Shown here one piece after another: positions 8,568 to 16,724 of a DNA stretch of 40,486 bases (positions are counted from its first letter, which is position 1; each line of letters opens with the position of its first letter). Location: the NCBI GenBank assembly GCA_028277765.1, contig JANQFQ010000084.1, positions 1 through 40,486 of the forward strand, given 5' to 3'. Source of the stretch: Desulfobacterales bacterium. Lineage in GTDB: Bacteria > Desulfobacterota > Desulfobacteria > Desulfobacterales > SURF-7. Below the pieces are notes generated by a model, which did no database searches, was not told the DNA's origin, and was given only the letters and a program-made list of their open reading frames with translations. The position numbers and the translations under genes are program-made.

Positions 8568-9476
8568 ATGTCTGCCTCATCTAAAAAAGTCATTATCGCT
8601 GCATTTATTGGAAACTTTCTTATTGCTATCACCAAGTTTATCGCAAGCGCCTTAACAGGCAGTTCCGCCATGCTATCTGAAGCCATTCATTCGGTTGTGG
8701 ATACAGGGAACCAGGTTCTGCTTCTTTTTGGTCTCCGCCAGGCAAAAAGACCGGCTGACGAGCAGTTTCCGTTTGGTCATGGAAAGGAGATTTACTTCTG
8801 GAGCTTTGTGGTTGCCATTTTAATTTTTTCCGTTGGTGCTGGCATTTCCATATATGAAGGGATTCATCATCTCATACATCCCAAGGAGATAATGAACCCT
8901 TATATCAATTATATTGTCCTCGGTCTCTCTATGGTTTTCGAAAGCGGATCTTGCTATGTCGCCATGAAAGAGTTTTCACGAGCAAAAGGTGATCTTGGCT
9001 ACTTTGAAGCTGTTCACCAAGGTAAAGATCCGGCAATGTTTGTGGTACTTTTTGAAGACATTGCTGCTATGCTCGGGTTAATCGTCGCCTTTTTGGGAAT
9101 ACTTCTGGGACATTTAACAGGGATACTCTATTTTGACGGCGGCGCCTCAGTTGTGATCGGCCTTACATTAGGATGTACTGCCGTGTGGCTTGCAGTTGAA
9201 ACAAAGAGCCTGCTGATTGGTGAAAGCGCAGGAAAAAAGGTTGTTAAAGGTATACGTGACATTGCCGGCTCCTTTGATGATATTGAGAATGTAAACGAAG
9301 TGCTGACTATGCATATGGGCCCTGAGTTCGTACTTGTTAATATCAGCATCGATTTTAAGGATTCCACCTCCACCGGAGAGGTTGAAAAAACAATATCAAA
9401 GATGGACTCGGAAATAAAAAAGGCGTTTCCGCTGGTTAAAAGAGTGTTTGCTGAAGCTGAGGCAAAACACGAATAA
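8568..9476 (+). CDS. Cation diffusion facilitator family transporter (SLC30A9-like subfamily)
   Basis: This is a 302-residue inner-membrane protein with about six transmembrane segments and a C-terminal cytoplasmic domain. Transmembrane helix 2 has the CDF metal-site pattern H-x3-D (His41, Asp45 in HSVVDTGN), followed by the FGHGKEIYFWS loop. The helix 5 counterpart reads FEDIAAMLG, with an acidic pair instead of the usual H-x3-D, as in SLC30A9-like proteins. It should export a divalent metal (zinc, iron or manganese) by proton antiport; the metal cannot be assigned. It has its own promoter and candidate operator. The glutaredoxin gene follows after 8 bp and is probably co-transcribed. The ATG has only a weak GAGAG ribosome site. 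Confidence 0.9.
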   Translation: MSASSKKVIIAAFIGNFLIAITKFIASALTGSSAMLSEAIHSVVDTGNQVLLLFGLRQAKRPADEQFPFGHGKEIYFWSFVVAILIFSVGAGISIYEGIHHLIHPKEIMNPYINYIVLGLSMVFESGSCYVAMKEFSRAKGDLGYFEAVHQGKDPAMFVVLFEDIAAMLGLIVAFLGILLGHLTGILYFDGGASVVIGLTLGCTAVWLAVETKSLLIGESAGKKVVKGIRDIAGSFDDIENVNEVLTMHMGPEFVLVNISIDFKDSTSTGEVEKTISKMDSEIKKAFPLVKRVFAEAEAKHE

Positions 9477-9484
9477 TTTTTATA

Positions 9485-10024
9485 TTGAGAAAATCATACA
9501 TGCTTTTAAGGATTATTGTTTTAATTATAGTAGTCATATTTTCCCCGTACAGCCTCAGCGCGGACGTCCATTCATGGATTGATGAAAATGGCATTAGGCG
9601 TTTCTCTAACTCTCCACCAGATGACAATGTAAAAGAGCATAAGACAACTAAAGAGATTGAATACATACCTCCACCTGAAAATTCCGTTCAGGAGAAAAAG
9701 CAGGTAAAACCCAAACCACTTAAAAAAATCAATAAGCGCCATTTAAAATCTAATAAAAAGAAAAAAACATCTAAAAATCCTGCTTTTAAAAAAGGCCCGG
9801 TTGTGATGTATATGAAAAAAAGATGCGGGTACTGTATTATGGCAAAAAAATTCTTCAATAAACATAATATCAGCTTTACAGAATATAATATTGACGAATC
9901 CAAAAATGCATTGGCTAAGTATCGTGCACTCAAAGGGCGCGGTGTACCACTTATTTTTGTAGGTAACCAACGCATAAACGGTTTCGATAAAAAAACGCTG
10001 AAAAAACTTCTGGGTATCAAATAA
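9485..10024 (+). CDS. Exported glutaredoxin-like protein with N-terminal DUF4124
   Basis: A signal peptide (about 1-26) precedes a DUF4124-like segment (VHSWIDENGIRRFSNSPP, about 28-45), a Lys/Pro-rich linker (50-103) and a glutaredoxin-type thioredoxin fold (104-179). The fold has a CGYC redox site (Cys114, Cys117) and the GVPLIFVGNQRINGFD segment that contacts the substrate. It is probably a periplasmic or membrane-tethered thiol-disulfide protein. The TTG at 9485 gives a basic n-region; an ATG at 9500 (residue 6) is a reasonable alternative start. It follows the cation efflux gene by 8 bp, hinting at metal- or thiol-linked function. The partner reductase is unknown. Confidence 0.85.
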   Translation: MRKSYMLLRIIVLIIVVIFSPYSLSADVHSWIDENGIRRFSNSPPDDNVKEHKTTKEIEYIPPPENSVQEKKQVKPKPLKKINKRHLKSNKKKKTSKNPAFKKGPVVMYMKKRCGYCIMAKKFFNKHNISFTEYNIDESKNALAKYRALKGRGVPLIFVGNQRINGFDKKTLKKLLGIK

Positions 10025-10136
10025 AGAGTGCCTAAAGTTATGGCGTTCCAACTATCTTAAATTAAAAAAGGCAAAGGCATCAACTATTCATAATTTCCTT
10101 TTATGGATTAACTGTTTTTAGCACAAGGAGCTTTTC

Positions 10137-10787
10137 ATGAAACTGACTGACAATATATACTACTATCTTGAACCTGGTATGTTGGACTGCAACACATACA
10201 TCATCAAGGACGAACAGATAATGATGGTTGATGCTGGATACGGTAAAAACCTCCCATTGCTGGTCAAAAACATACAAGAAGACGGGATTGAGCCAGAAGA
10301 TATTAATATCCTCTGCAACACCCATCTTCATCTTGACCACGCGTGGGCCAACCAGGAATTCAAGGAACAATTCAGGACCAGTGTTCAGATAGCACCTATA
10401 CAGAAAGAGTATTACGATGTCGGCGTACGCCAGACATCTTATTTTTTTCAGATGGAACCGATCGAGTTTGAAGAAGATGGCATTCTGGAGCCGGAAGTAT
10501 CGTTAGGAAATATTAAACTGGATATTATTGAAACTCCGGGGCATTCACCAGACAGCATATGCTTTTACAGCCCTGACTTTAAAACCTTGATATGCGGTGA
10601 CCTGGTATTTGACCGTAATATTGGCCGCCCTGATCTTCCCGGCGGAAACATGGAACAACTCAGTAAATCAGTTGACATTATTTCAGACCTGGAAATTGAC
10701 AACCTCCTGCCAGGACACATGGGGATTATCTCAGGCCCTGATAATGTAAAAGCCAATTTTGATTTTATCAAAACTTATATACTTTAA
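10137..10787 (+). CDS. Metallo-beta-lactamase-fold hydrolase
   Basis: The zinc ligands are all present: HLHLDH (His63, His65, Asp67, His68), His136 in PGHSPDS, Asp155 in CGDLVFD and His194 in LPGHMG. This 216-residue size and motif set match glyoxalase II-like MBL hydrolases, which cleave thioesters, lactones or similar bonds in the cytoplasm. No fused rubredoxin or flavodoxin domain is present, so a flavodiiron role is unlikely. The true substrate is unknown. A good Shine-Dalgarno (AAGGAG) precedes the ATG. It heads a unit with the MscS channel (10-bp gap) and a phosphoesterase. Confidence 0.88.
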   Translation: MKLTDNIYYYLEPGMLDCNTYIIKDEQIMMVDAGYGKNLPLLVKNIQEDGIEPEDINILCNTHLHLDHAWANQEFKEQFRTSVQIAPIQKEYYDVGVRQTSYFFQMEPIEFEEDGILEPEVSLGNIKLDIIETPGHSPDSICFYSPDFKTLICGDLVFDRNIGRPDLPGGNMEQLSKSVDIISDLEIDNLLPGHMGIISGPDNVKANFDFIKTYIL

Positions 10788-10797
10788 AGGATGACAT

Positions 10798-11898
10798 ATG
10801 GATGAACTGTATGACTCATTTGACGGTCTTATCGCCCAATACAGCGGGGATTCAGCTCTACTTGCTATTTTTTTAAAATTTCTTGCTGTATTCATTATCG
10901 CTCTCGCTTTATGGCTTATTTTTCTGTTTATACTCTCGATAGTGGTAAAAAGTTCAAAAAAACTCGAATCCATAACCATCGGCGATCATGTTATTAAGCT
11001 GGCAAAAAAACTTTTCCTGTACATCCTGATCATACTCGCGGGAACATATCTTATCAGATCTTTTAACGCTGAATTAGCAGGTAAAATCTTTTACGCTGTC
11101 ATCATCATATTCCTCGCTGGTCCCTTGATGGATTTCATCAAGATATTTCTCAGCTTCCTGCAAAAAAATATTGCCGCTAAAACAGAAACAAATGTTGATG
11201 ATATTCTTTTTGACCTGTTGAACAAATTCATCGGTGCTATTGTCTATATTACAGCAATCATCATAGCCCTTGACCTTCTGGGTATCAATATCATGCCCTT
11301 TATAGCTGGCGCCAGTGTTGCGGGGGTGGCCGTCGGTTTTGCAGCAAAAGACACCCTGTCAAACCTTATAGCCGGAGTCCTGCTGCTAATAGACAGGCCC
11401 TTTGAAGTTGGCGACAGGATCGAGATATGGAGCGCACCCCGAGGATCAGCGACCTGGGGAGATGTTGCTGAAATCGGACTTCGCGCCACAAAGATTCAAA
11501 CCACTGACCACATCACGATCATTATACCAAACAATGAAATTATGATGAGGGACATCGTCAACTATACCATTGGATCCCCTGTGATAAGGGTACGCATCAA
11601 TATCGGTGTGGCTTTTGATTCAGATATTAAAAAAGCAAAAGAGATCATCATAGAAAGAGCAAAAGCCCTCGATTGGTGCTCTCAGGAAAAGCCACCAAAA
11701 GTTGTAGTGAAACAATTCGGTGAATCCTCAGTCGATCTTCAACTCAGGATATGGATCACAAACGCCCGCAAACGGAGGGATACCATTTCCATAATAACGG
11801 ATACTGTAAAGGAAGCCTTTGATGAGGCCGGCATTGAAATACCGTATCCTAAGAGGGATGTTACTATTATTCATAAAAATATGGAGGACAGTCAATGA
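10798..11898 (+). CDS. MscS-family small-conductance mechanosensitive channel
   Basis: There are several N-terminal membrane helices. The pore-lining helix and beta domain carry the signature AGASVAGVAVGFAAKDTLSN followed by GVLLLIDRPFEVGDRIE, then the alpha/beta cytoplasmic cage domain with RVRINIGVAFDSD. At 366 residues it is longer than E. coli MscS (about 286), with extra N-terminal helices. It should open on membrane tension to relieve osmotic downshock. AAAGGATG precedes the ATG and the stop overlaps the next start (ATGA), so translation is probably coupled to the downstream phosphoesterase. Confidence 0.93.
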   Translation: MDELYDSFDGLIAQYSGDSALLAIFLKFLAVFIIALALWLIFLFILSIVVKSSKKLESITIGDHVIKLAKKLFLYILIILAGTYLIRSFNAELAGKIFYAVIIIFLAGPLMDFIKIFLSFLQKNIAAKTETNVDDILFDLLNKFIGAIVYITAIIIALDLLGINIMPFIAGASVAGVAVGFAAKDTLSNLIAGVLLLIDRPFEVGDRIEIWSAPRGSATWGDVAEIGLRATKIQTTDHITIIIPNNEIMMRDIVNYTIGSPVIRVRINIGVAFDSDIKKAKEIIIERAKALDWCSQEKPPKVVVKQFGESSVDLQLRIWITNARKRRDTISIITDTVKEAFDEAGIEIPYPKRDVTIIHKNMEDSQ

Positions 11899-12551
11899 TC
11901 ATACTCGGACTTGCAGATATCCATGGTGACATCAAACAGCTTGAAAAAATGAAGGATGAGCTTGAAGCAGCAGATATTCTACTCCTTGTAGGTGATATTA
12001 CCAATTTTGGACACAGCCTTGAAACAGAAGCGGTTACTACCTTCCTCAGGAGTTGCAATGACTGTATACTGGCTGTTTCAGGCAATTGCGATTATCATGA
12101 GGTTGATGACTATATTGACAAAGAAGGGATTAATCTCCACGCAAGCTCAAGGATGATTGACGGTATCGGCTTTATCGGCCTTGGCGGTTCTCTGATCACA
12201 CCGTTTAATACGCCTAATGAATTTACAGAACAAGACATCAGTAAGTATCTCAACAAAGCCGTGTCAACCTTACCCAAAGGGACACCCATGGTGCTTGTCT
12301 CCCATCAGCCTCCGCTGGATACCGCGGGAGATCTGATCTCTTCAGGTGACCATGTGGGCAGCGCATCCGTCAGAAAATTCATTGAAGACCATGAACCACT
12401 CATATGTTTTACGGGCCATATACATGAAGCCTCCAGTATAGACAACATCGGAAATACACCGGTAATAAATCCAGGTGCTGTGTTTCAAGGGAAATATGCT
12501 TTTGCGGATATCAGCAGCCAGATCAACAGTCTTGAAATCAAAAATATTTAA
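11895..12551 (+). CDS. Calcineurin-like metallophosphoesterase (YfcE-like)
   Basis: The dinuclear metal motifs are complete: D-x-H (Asp8, His10), GD (Asp34), GNCD (Asn64), SHQPP and GHIH. The 218-residue size and the absence of a signal peptide suggest a cytoplasmic phosphodiesterase or phosphatase of the YfcE/MJ0936 type. The substrate is unknown. It overlaps the MscS gene by 4 bp, so it is the third member of the MBL-MscS-phosphoesterase unit. No terminator is clear downstream; the spacer carries an inverted-repeat element. Confidence 0.9.
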   Translation: MIILGLADIHGDIKQLEKMKDELEAADILLLVGDITNFGHSLETEAVTTFLRSCNDCILAVSGNCDYHEVDDYIDKEGINLHASSRMIDGIGFIGLGGSLITPFNTPNEFTEQDISKYLNKAVSTLPKGTPMVLVSHQPPLDTAGDLISSGDHVGSASVRKFIEDHEPLICFTGHIHEASSIDNIGNTPVINPGAVFQGKYAFADISSQINSLEIKNI

Positions 12552-12570
12552 CAATACTATTATTCTGATA

Positions 12571-12824
12571 GTTTCACTACAGACACAGAGGAAATAAAAA
12601 GTTTCAATCTCACCACGAAGAACACGAAGGACACGAAGAAAATTTTGGTTGCTTCACAAAAGATAGCAGCTAAAGATTTTGTGATGAAATAATTAAGCAA
12701 GGAAATAGCCATGAACATATGGAGTGCATAAAGGTAAAACATCCTTTAGCCCAGAAGGCAGACAAAACCCCTTCGTGTTCTTCGTGGTAAAAATATTTCC
12801 TCTGTGCTTGTGTCTTAGTGAAAC
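12571..12824. repeat. 254-bp MITE-like element with long imperfect terminal inverted repeats
   Basis: The left end (from 12571: GTTTCACTACAGACACAGAG, then ACCACGAAGAACACGAAG) is matched in reverse complement by the right end (to 12824, ending CTTAGTGAAAC). The imperfect arms are about 55-65 bp. The interior has no credible ORF. The element fills almost the whole gap before miaA. Confidence 0.8.
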
Positions 12825-12848
12825 AATATAATGGATATAACATAAAAT

Positions 12849-13769
12849 ATGAAACCGAAAATTATCATCATCTGCGGGCCCACGGGCATTGGAAAAACAT
12901 CAACCGCTATTGAACTTGCGAAAGCTTTTAACGGAAGGATCATAAGTGCGGATTCAATGCAGGTCTACCGGTATATGGATATCGGTACTGCCAAGCCGAC
13001 AGATGCCGAAAAAGAAGCCATTACCCATTATCTTGTGGATGTTGTCGATCCTGATGAGCCATTTGATGCTGCCAGGTTTTCGGAAATGGCAGGTGAAAAG
13101 ATTAAAGACCTTCACGGAAAAGGAATAGTACCATTCATTACCGGCGGTACTGGGTTATACATCAAGGCGCTCCTGCACGGCCTTTCACGGGCAAGACCTG
13201 CTGACCCGGCTATCCTTGAACGCCTGACCATGGAAGTTGAAATGAACGGCTCAGCATTCCTTCATTCCCGCCTCAAGAAATGCGATCCTGAAGCAGCTGG
13301 AAAGATTCATCCAAATGATACATTCAGGATCATCAGGGCTCTTGAAATCTTTGAGATGACAGGGAAACCGATTTCAAATTTTAACCAGGAACACGGTTTT
13401 AAGGATAATTTTTATCACGCGTTAAAGATATGCCTAGAACTCGACCGGGAGGTTCTGTATGACCGCATTAACAAAAGAGTGGAGAGCATGATCAGCCAGG
13501 GTCTTCTTGATGAAGTAAAAACGCTCCTGGCAAAAGGGTACCATCAGGATTTAAAGTCGATGCAGTCCATTGGTTACCGGCATATGACCGGTTTTCTTAA
13601 CAGGGGGATCCACTGGGAAGAGACCATTGAAACATTGAAAAGGGATACAAGAAGATATGCCAAGCGGCAGCTCACATGGTTTCGCGCGGATCCTGAAATA
13701 AAATGGTTTGAACCAGGCCAAAAGGAGAAACTAAAGGCAATAATAAAAGATTTTTTAAAAGCTGATTGA
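12849..13769 (+). CDS. miaA: tRNA dimethylallyltransferase MiaA
   Basis: MiaA transfers a dimethylallyl group to N6 of A37 in tRNAs reading UNN codons. The protein shows the P-loop GPTGIGKT (10-17), the DSMQVYRYMDIGTAKP substrate/tRNA segment (about 36-51), the TGGTGLYIKAL motif and a C-terminal KRDTRRYAKRQLTWFR signature. At 306 residues it is full length. No Hfq or MutL gene adjoins it, unlike the enterobacterial order. It appears to be a single-gene unit. The ATG at 12849 has only a weak GGAT upstream. Confidence 0.97.
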   Translation: MKPKIIIICGPTGIGKTSTAIELAKAFNGRIISADSMQVYRYMDIGTAKPTDAEKEAITHYLVDVVDPDEPFDAARFSEMAGEKIKDLHGKGIVPFITGGTGLYIKALLHGLSRARPADPAILERLTMEVEMNGSAFLHSRLKKCDPEAAGKIHPNDTFRIIRALEIFEMTGKPISNFNQEHGFKDNFYHALKICLELDREVLYDRINKRVESMISQGLLDEVKTLLAKGYHQDLKSMQSIGYRHMTGFLNRGIHWEETIETLKRDTRRYAKRQLTWFRADPEIKWFEPGQKEKLKAIIKDFLKAD

Positions 13770-13862
13770 TCTGTGTTGCCTGCCATCCTTGACAAACCTT
13801 GTAAAATCAAATAGATATTTCCTAGACACTTACAACCGCACGAAATTATCATTGAGGCTGTC

Positions 13863-15551
13863 ATGAAAAGAAAATCATTATTCATTGTTGCCGTTCTTTT
13901 TCTTTTTTTCCATACTTTTTCATTCCATGCACTGTCCTCTCCATCTTCTGATAAAGCAAAGAAAACAGTTAGCATTACAATCAACAACCTGGAACTTCTT
14001 GTCAAATCAATAAACAGTCTATCCAACCAGATTTCAGAAGCACAGCAGGTTCTACAGGGACCAAAGGGAATTGGTCGTGAAAATGAACTGAGAAAGGAAA
14101 TAAACAGGCTAAGCCGCAAACTAAAGGAGATGGAAGACACGTTTACCCAGCTTTCTGCAGGGGTCAAACCATTGGACTTGCGGTCTGAAAAACAAGCTAA
14201 AACAGACTGGGGCCAGGAGTTTATGGAGCTACTAGGACCGCTCATCAGTGAAATAAAAAAATTTACTTCAAAACCAAGGGAAGTTGAAGATCTGAGGAGC
14301 AGTGTGGACCTGTACAAAAAGGAACTGGCAACTACCCAGATAGCCATAAAAAACATTTCTGCCCTTATGAAACATAAAAGCAGCCCAGTACTTTCGGAAA
14401 AGTTGAAAAAAGATCTTGGTTTCTGGACAAGAAAAGAGAATGAAATAAAGACAAGGCTGAATTTTACAACAAACCAGCTTGATATAAAAACTGAACAGAA
14501 CAAATCATGGGGGCAGTCAGTCCATGAAGTTATCCAGATTTTTTTCAAAACCAGGGGGAAAAATCTTACGTTCGCGTTTCTTGCCTTTGCCCTTACATGG
14601 AGTATTCTTTTTTATTTTCATAAACTGATTCAAAGATTCAGCCCGTTTCACAATAAAGGCCGCTCATTTTACAGTCGTTTTTTTGACATGCTGTTTTTTT
14701 CCCTTACTGGTGCATTCTCCTTCCTATCCCTCATGGCTGTCCTGTACATTTACAGCGACTGGGTTCTCCTTTCCATAGCGGTAATTTTTATATTAGGTAT
14801 TGGGTGGGCATCAAAGCAGACAATCCCCAAGATCTGGAACCAGGCAAAACTGATTCTGAATATCGGACCTGTGAGAGAAAGTGAAATGATCATATACAAT
14901 GGTCTTCCTTATGAAGTCTATTCTCTTAACTTTTTTTCCAAGCTTGTCAATAAACAGCTTGACGGTGGTGAAATCAGACTCCCTTTAAAGGACTTGCTTG
15001 ATTACCGGTCCCGGGCAATAAATGAACATGAACCGTGGTTTCCCACAGAAACAAGCGACTGGGTGATACTCAATGACGGCACACACGGCCAGGTTATTGT
15101 GCAGACACCGGAAACAGTAAAGCTTGAACTGCTGGGAGGCGCTTCAGTTTCTTATAGAACCGCTGATTTTCTTGCCATGTCACCCATGAACCTTGCAGAA
15201 GGATTCCGTCTGTGGCTCAGCTTTGGGCTCGATTATGGAAATCAGTCAATGATAACCGAAAATATACCTTCTGAATTTGAAAAATCTATTCTCAACGGCC
15301 TTGAAGAAAGGGGGTATGGCAATTATATCCGCGGAATCAAAGCACATTTCAAGGACGCCGGCCCTTACGCGTTAAATATTGAAATAATGGCTGATTTTAA
15401 CGAACATGCCGGACCTGAATACGATATCCTCCAAAGAGTAATCCAAAGGATCTGTGTTGACATATGCAATGAAAAGTCTTGGACTGTCCCCTTACAGCAG
15501 ATAAAAGTGCACATGAACAAGCCTGATTCCGCAAATACAGATCATTCATAA
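13863..15551 (+). CDS. MscS-like membrane protein with periplasmic coiled coil
   Basis: A signal peptide (about 1-26) is followed by a long helical, coiled-coil-prone region (about 30-225), a cluster of about three membrane segments (about 235-318), and a C-terminal part resembling the MscS beta domain and cage (LNIGPVRESEMIIYNGLPYEV, then LRLWLSFGLDYGN-like segments). The canonical pore-helix glycine/alanine signature of MscS is not evident. It may be a divergent large MscS-like channel (MscK/YbdG style) or a non-conducting relative. GAGG six bases before the ATG supports the start. Repeats follow it. Confidence 0.6.
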   Translation: MKRKSLFIVAVLFLFFHTFSFHALSSPSSDKAKKTVSITINNLELLVKSINSLSNQISEAQQVLQGPKGIGRENELRKEINRLSRKLKEMEDTFTQLSAGVKPLDLRSEKQAKTDWGQEFMELLGPLISEIKKFTSKPREVEDLRSSVDLYKKELATTQIAIKNISALMKHKSSPVLSEKLKKDLGFWTRKENEIKTRLNFTTNQLDIKTEQNKSWGQSVHEVIQIFFKTRGKNLTFAFLAFALTWSILFYFHKLIQRFSPFHNKGRSFYSRFFDMLFFSLTGAFSFLSLMAVLYIYSDWVLLSIAVIFILGIGWASKQTIPKIWNQAKLILNIGPVRESEMIIYNGLPYEVYSLNFFSKLVNKQLDGGEIRLPLKDLLDYRSRAINEHEPWFPTETSDWVILNDGTHGQVIVQTPETVKLELLGGASVSYRTADFLAMSPMNLAEGFRLWLSFGLDYGNQSMITENIPSEFEKSILNGLEERGYGNYIRGIKAHFKDAGPYALNIEIMADFNEHAGPEYDILQRVIQRICVDICNEKSWTVPLQQIKVHMNKPDSANTDHS

Positions 15552-15552
15552 T

Positions 15553-15821
15553 TAATCGGGTCGTGGTTTCATCGGTATAGAAATCGGGATAACTATCGAA
15601 ATCGTGACTGAAGGAAATCCCGTGAGGAAAAGACATGGGGTTTGGACACGAAATACTGATGAAATCTAGCAATTCCATTTCGATAGCGATTCCGATTTAG
15701 ATTCTCCCAACCTACCTATTGGATCGTTGATAAAAAAGCAGAAGAACGGTGGGCACCACCCACCCTACGTTTCTATCATGCTGTAATCTCTAGCATTACG
15801 TAGGGTGGACGGTGTCCACCG
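15553..15821. repeat. Intergenic repeat cluster: family-1 copy C and GTAGGGTGG palindromes
   Basis: Positions 15553-15711 are family-1 copy C, same orientation as copy B, and end in CTCCCAACCTAC. Two GTAGGGTGG/CCACCCTAC elements (15748-15769 and 15799-15821) then face each other as an inverted pair. The rest of the gap to 16094 is AT-rich and holds the two TetR-type operator candidates and the tetR promoter. Confidence 0.75.
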
Positions 15822-15893
15822 TTTGTTGATTTAAAAAAAATTTTTGTTCAAGAAATAACAATTAATGGGGACTTTTTTTTTCACAAATAACAT

Positions 15894-15911
15894 ATTGAAT
15901 ATCCATTCATT
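15894..15911. promoter_or_regulatory. Upstream operator-like site (imperfect palindrome)
   Basis: ATTGAATATCCATTCATT shares the TGAAT-N4-ATTCA architecture of the perfect palindrome at 16054-16071, 160 bp upstream of it. It is a candidate second binding site of the same TetR regulator. Confidence 0.45.
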
Positions 15912-16027
15912 TCTTATTTTCTGTAAAAATAAATGTTATCCTTTTTTAAACCCGTATATAATATTTGCTATATCTATTTGTTATTTATAATATTTCACAT
16001 TTTATGTTTTTTGTTTATCTAAAGTTA

Positions 16028-16056
16028 TTGACACAACAATACTATTAATTTATAAT
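16028..16056 (+). promoter_or_regulatory. Perfect consensus sigma-70 promoter of the tetR unit
   Basis: TTGACA (16028-16033), exactly 17 bases, then TATAAT (16051-16056): a full-consensus housekeeping promoter. Such strength is normally held in check by a repressor, and an operator overlaps its -10 box. Confidence 0.88.
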
Positions 16057-16071
16057 GAATATATATTCATT
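16054..16071. promoter_or_regulatory. 18-bp palindromic operator overlapping the -10 box
   Basis: AATGAATATATATTCATT is a perfect palindrome covering the end of the -10 box and the transcription start. Its TGAAT/ATTCA half-sites resemble those bound by Bacillus FadR-type TetR repressors of fatty-acid genes. Autorepression by the adjacent TetR protein is inferred. Confidence 0.7.
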
Positions 16072-16094
16072 TCAACCTTTTTCAAGGATTTACT

Positions 16095-16697
16095 ATGACC
16101 AAACCCAAAGGGAAGAAAGAGAAGCCTGATAAATACATCCGTATACTTGAAGCCGCCATAAAAGTTTTTGCTGAACAGGGATTTTTCAATTCAACGGTTG
16201 CCCAGATCGCAAAAGAGGCTGGAGTTGCTGATGGGACGATTTATCTTTATTTTAAAAGCAAAGATGACATCCTGGCACAGTTTTTCAGCTACAAGACAAA
16301 ATTAATTTTCGACAGGTTTATTGAAGAAGTCAATAAAGCCGAGAACGCAGGAGACAAGCTCAGAAATCTGATCCGACGCCATTTTGAGGAGTTCCAGAAT
16401 GATCCAGATACAGCTGTAGTTTTCCAGACCGAAAGGCACCAGTTTCACACCAGCGACATTAAGATGAAAGACATGATCAAAATGTACCTGAACATCATCG
16501 CAGATATTATTGAACAAGGTCAAGAAGAAGGGAGTGTTCGAAAGGATCTGTATGTGGGGCTGGTGAAAAGGTACATCATGGGTGCTGTTGATGAGGTAAT
16601 CAATACATGGGTCAACTCAGGCAGACAATACGACCTGGTATCCATGGCAGATCCCCTGGTAGATCTTTACCTAAAGGGTATTGGCGCTAACGATTAG
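16095..16697 (+). CDS. TetR-family repressor, FadR-like, of fatty-acid degradation
   Basis: The N-terminal helix-turn-helix (about 33-52, STVAQIAKEAGVADGTIYLYF region) is typical of TetR proteins. The ligand domain (60-200) is similar in length and style to Bacillus FadR/YsiA, whose ligand is long-chain acyl-CoA. The gene lies 27 bp upstream of an acyl-CoA dehydrogenase, in one transcript. The leader carries a palindrome overlapping a consensus promoter. I infer that acyl-CoA binding releases the repressor and induces both genes. AAGGA precedes the ATG at 16095. Confidence 0.88.
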   Translation: MTKPKGKKEKPDKYIRILEAAIKVFAEQGFFNSTVAQIAKEAGVADGTIYLYFKSKDDILAQFFSYKTKLIFDRFIEEVNKAENAGDKLRNLIRRHFEEFQNDPDTAVVFQTERHQFHTSDIKMKDMIKMYLNIIADIIEQGQEEGSVRKDLYVGLVKRYIMGAVDEVINTWVNSGRQYDLVSMADPLVDLYLKGIGAND

Positions 16698-16724
16698 CAT
16701 CATAACATTTAAAGGAGTAAAAAA

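Noticed and set aside
13574-14548. 324-codon leftward ORF
   Set aside because: It is antisense to the end of miaA and the start of the MscS-like gene, both well supported; its composition (Ser/Phe-rich) is that of a shadow frame.
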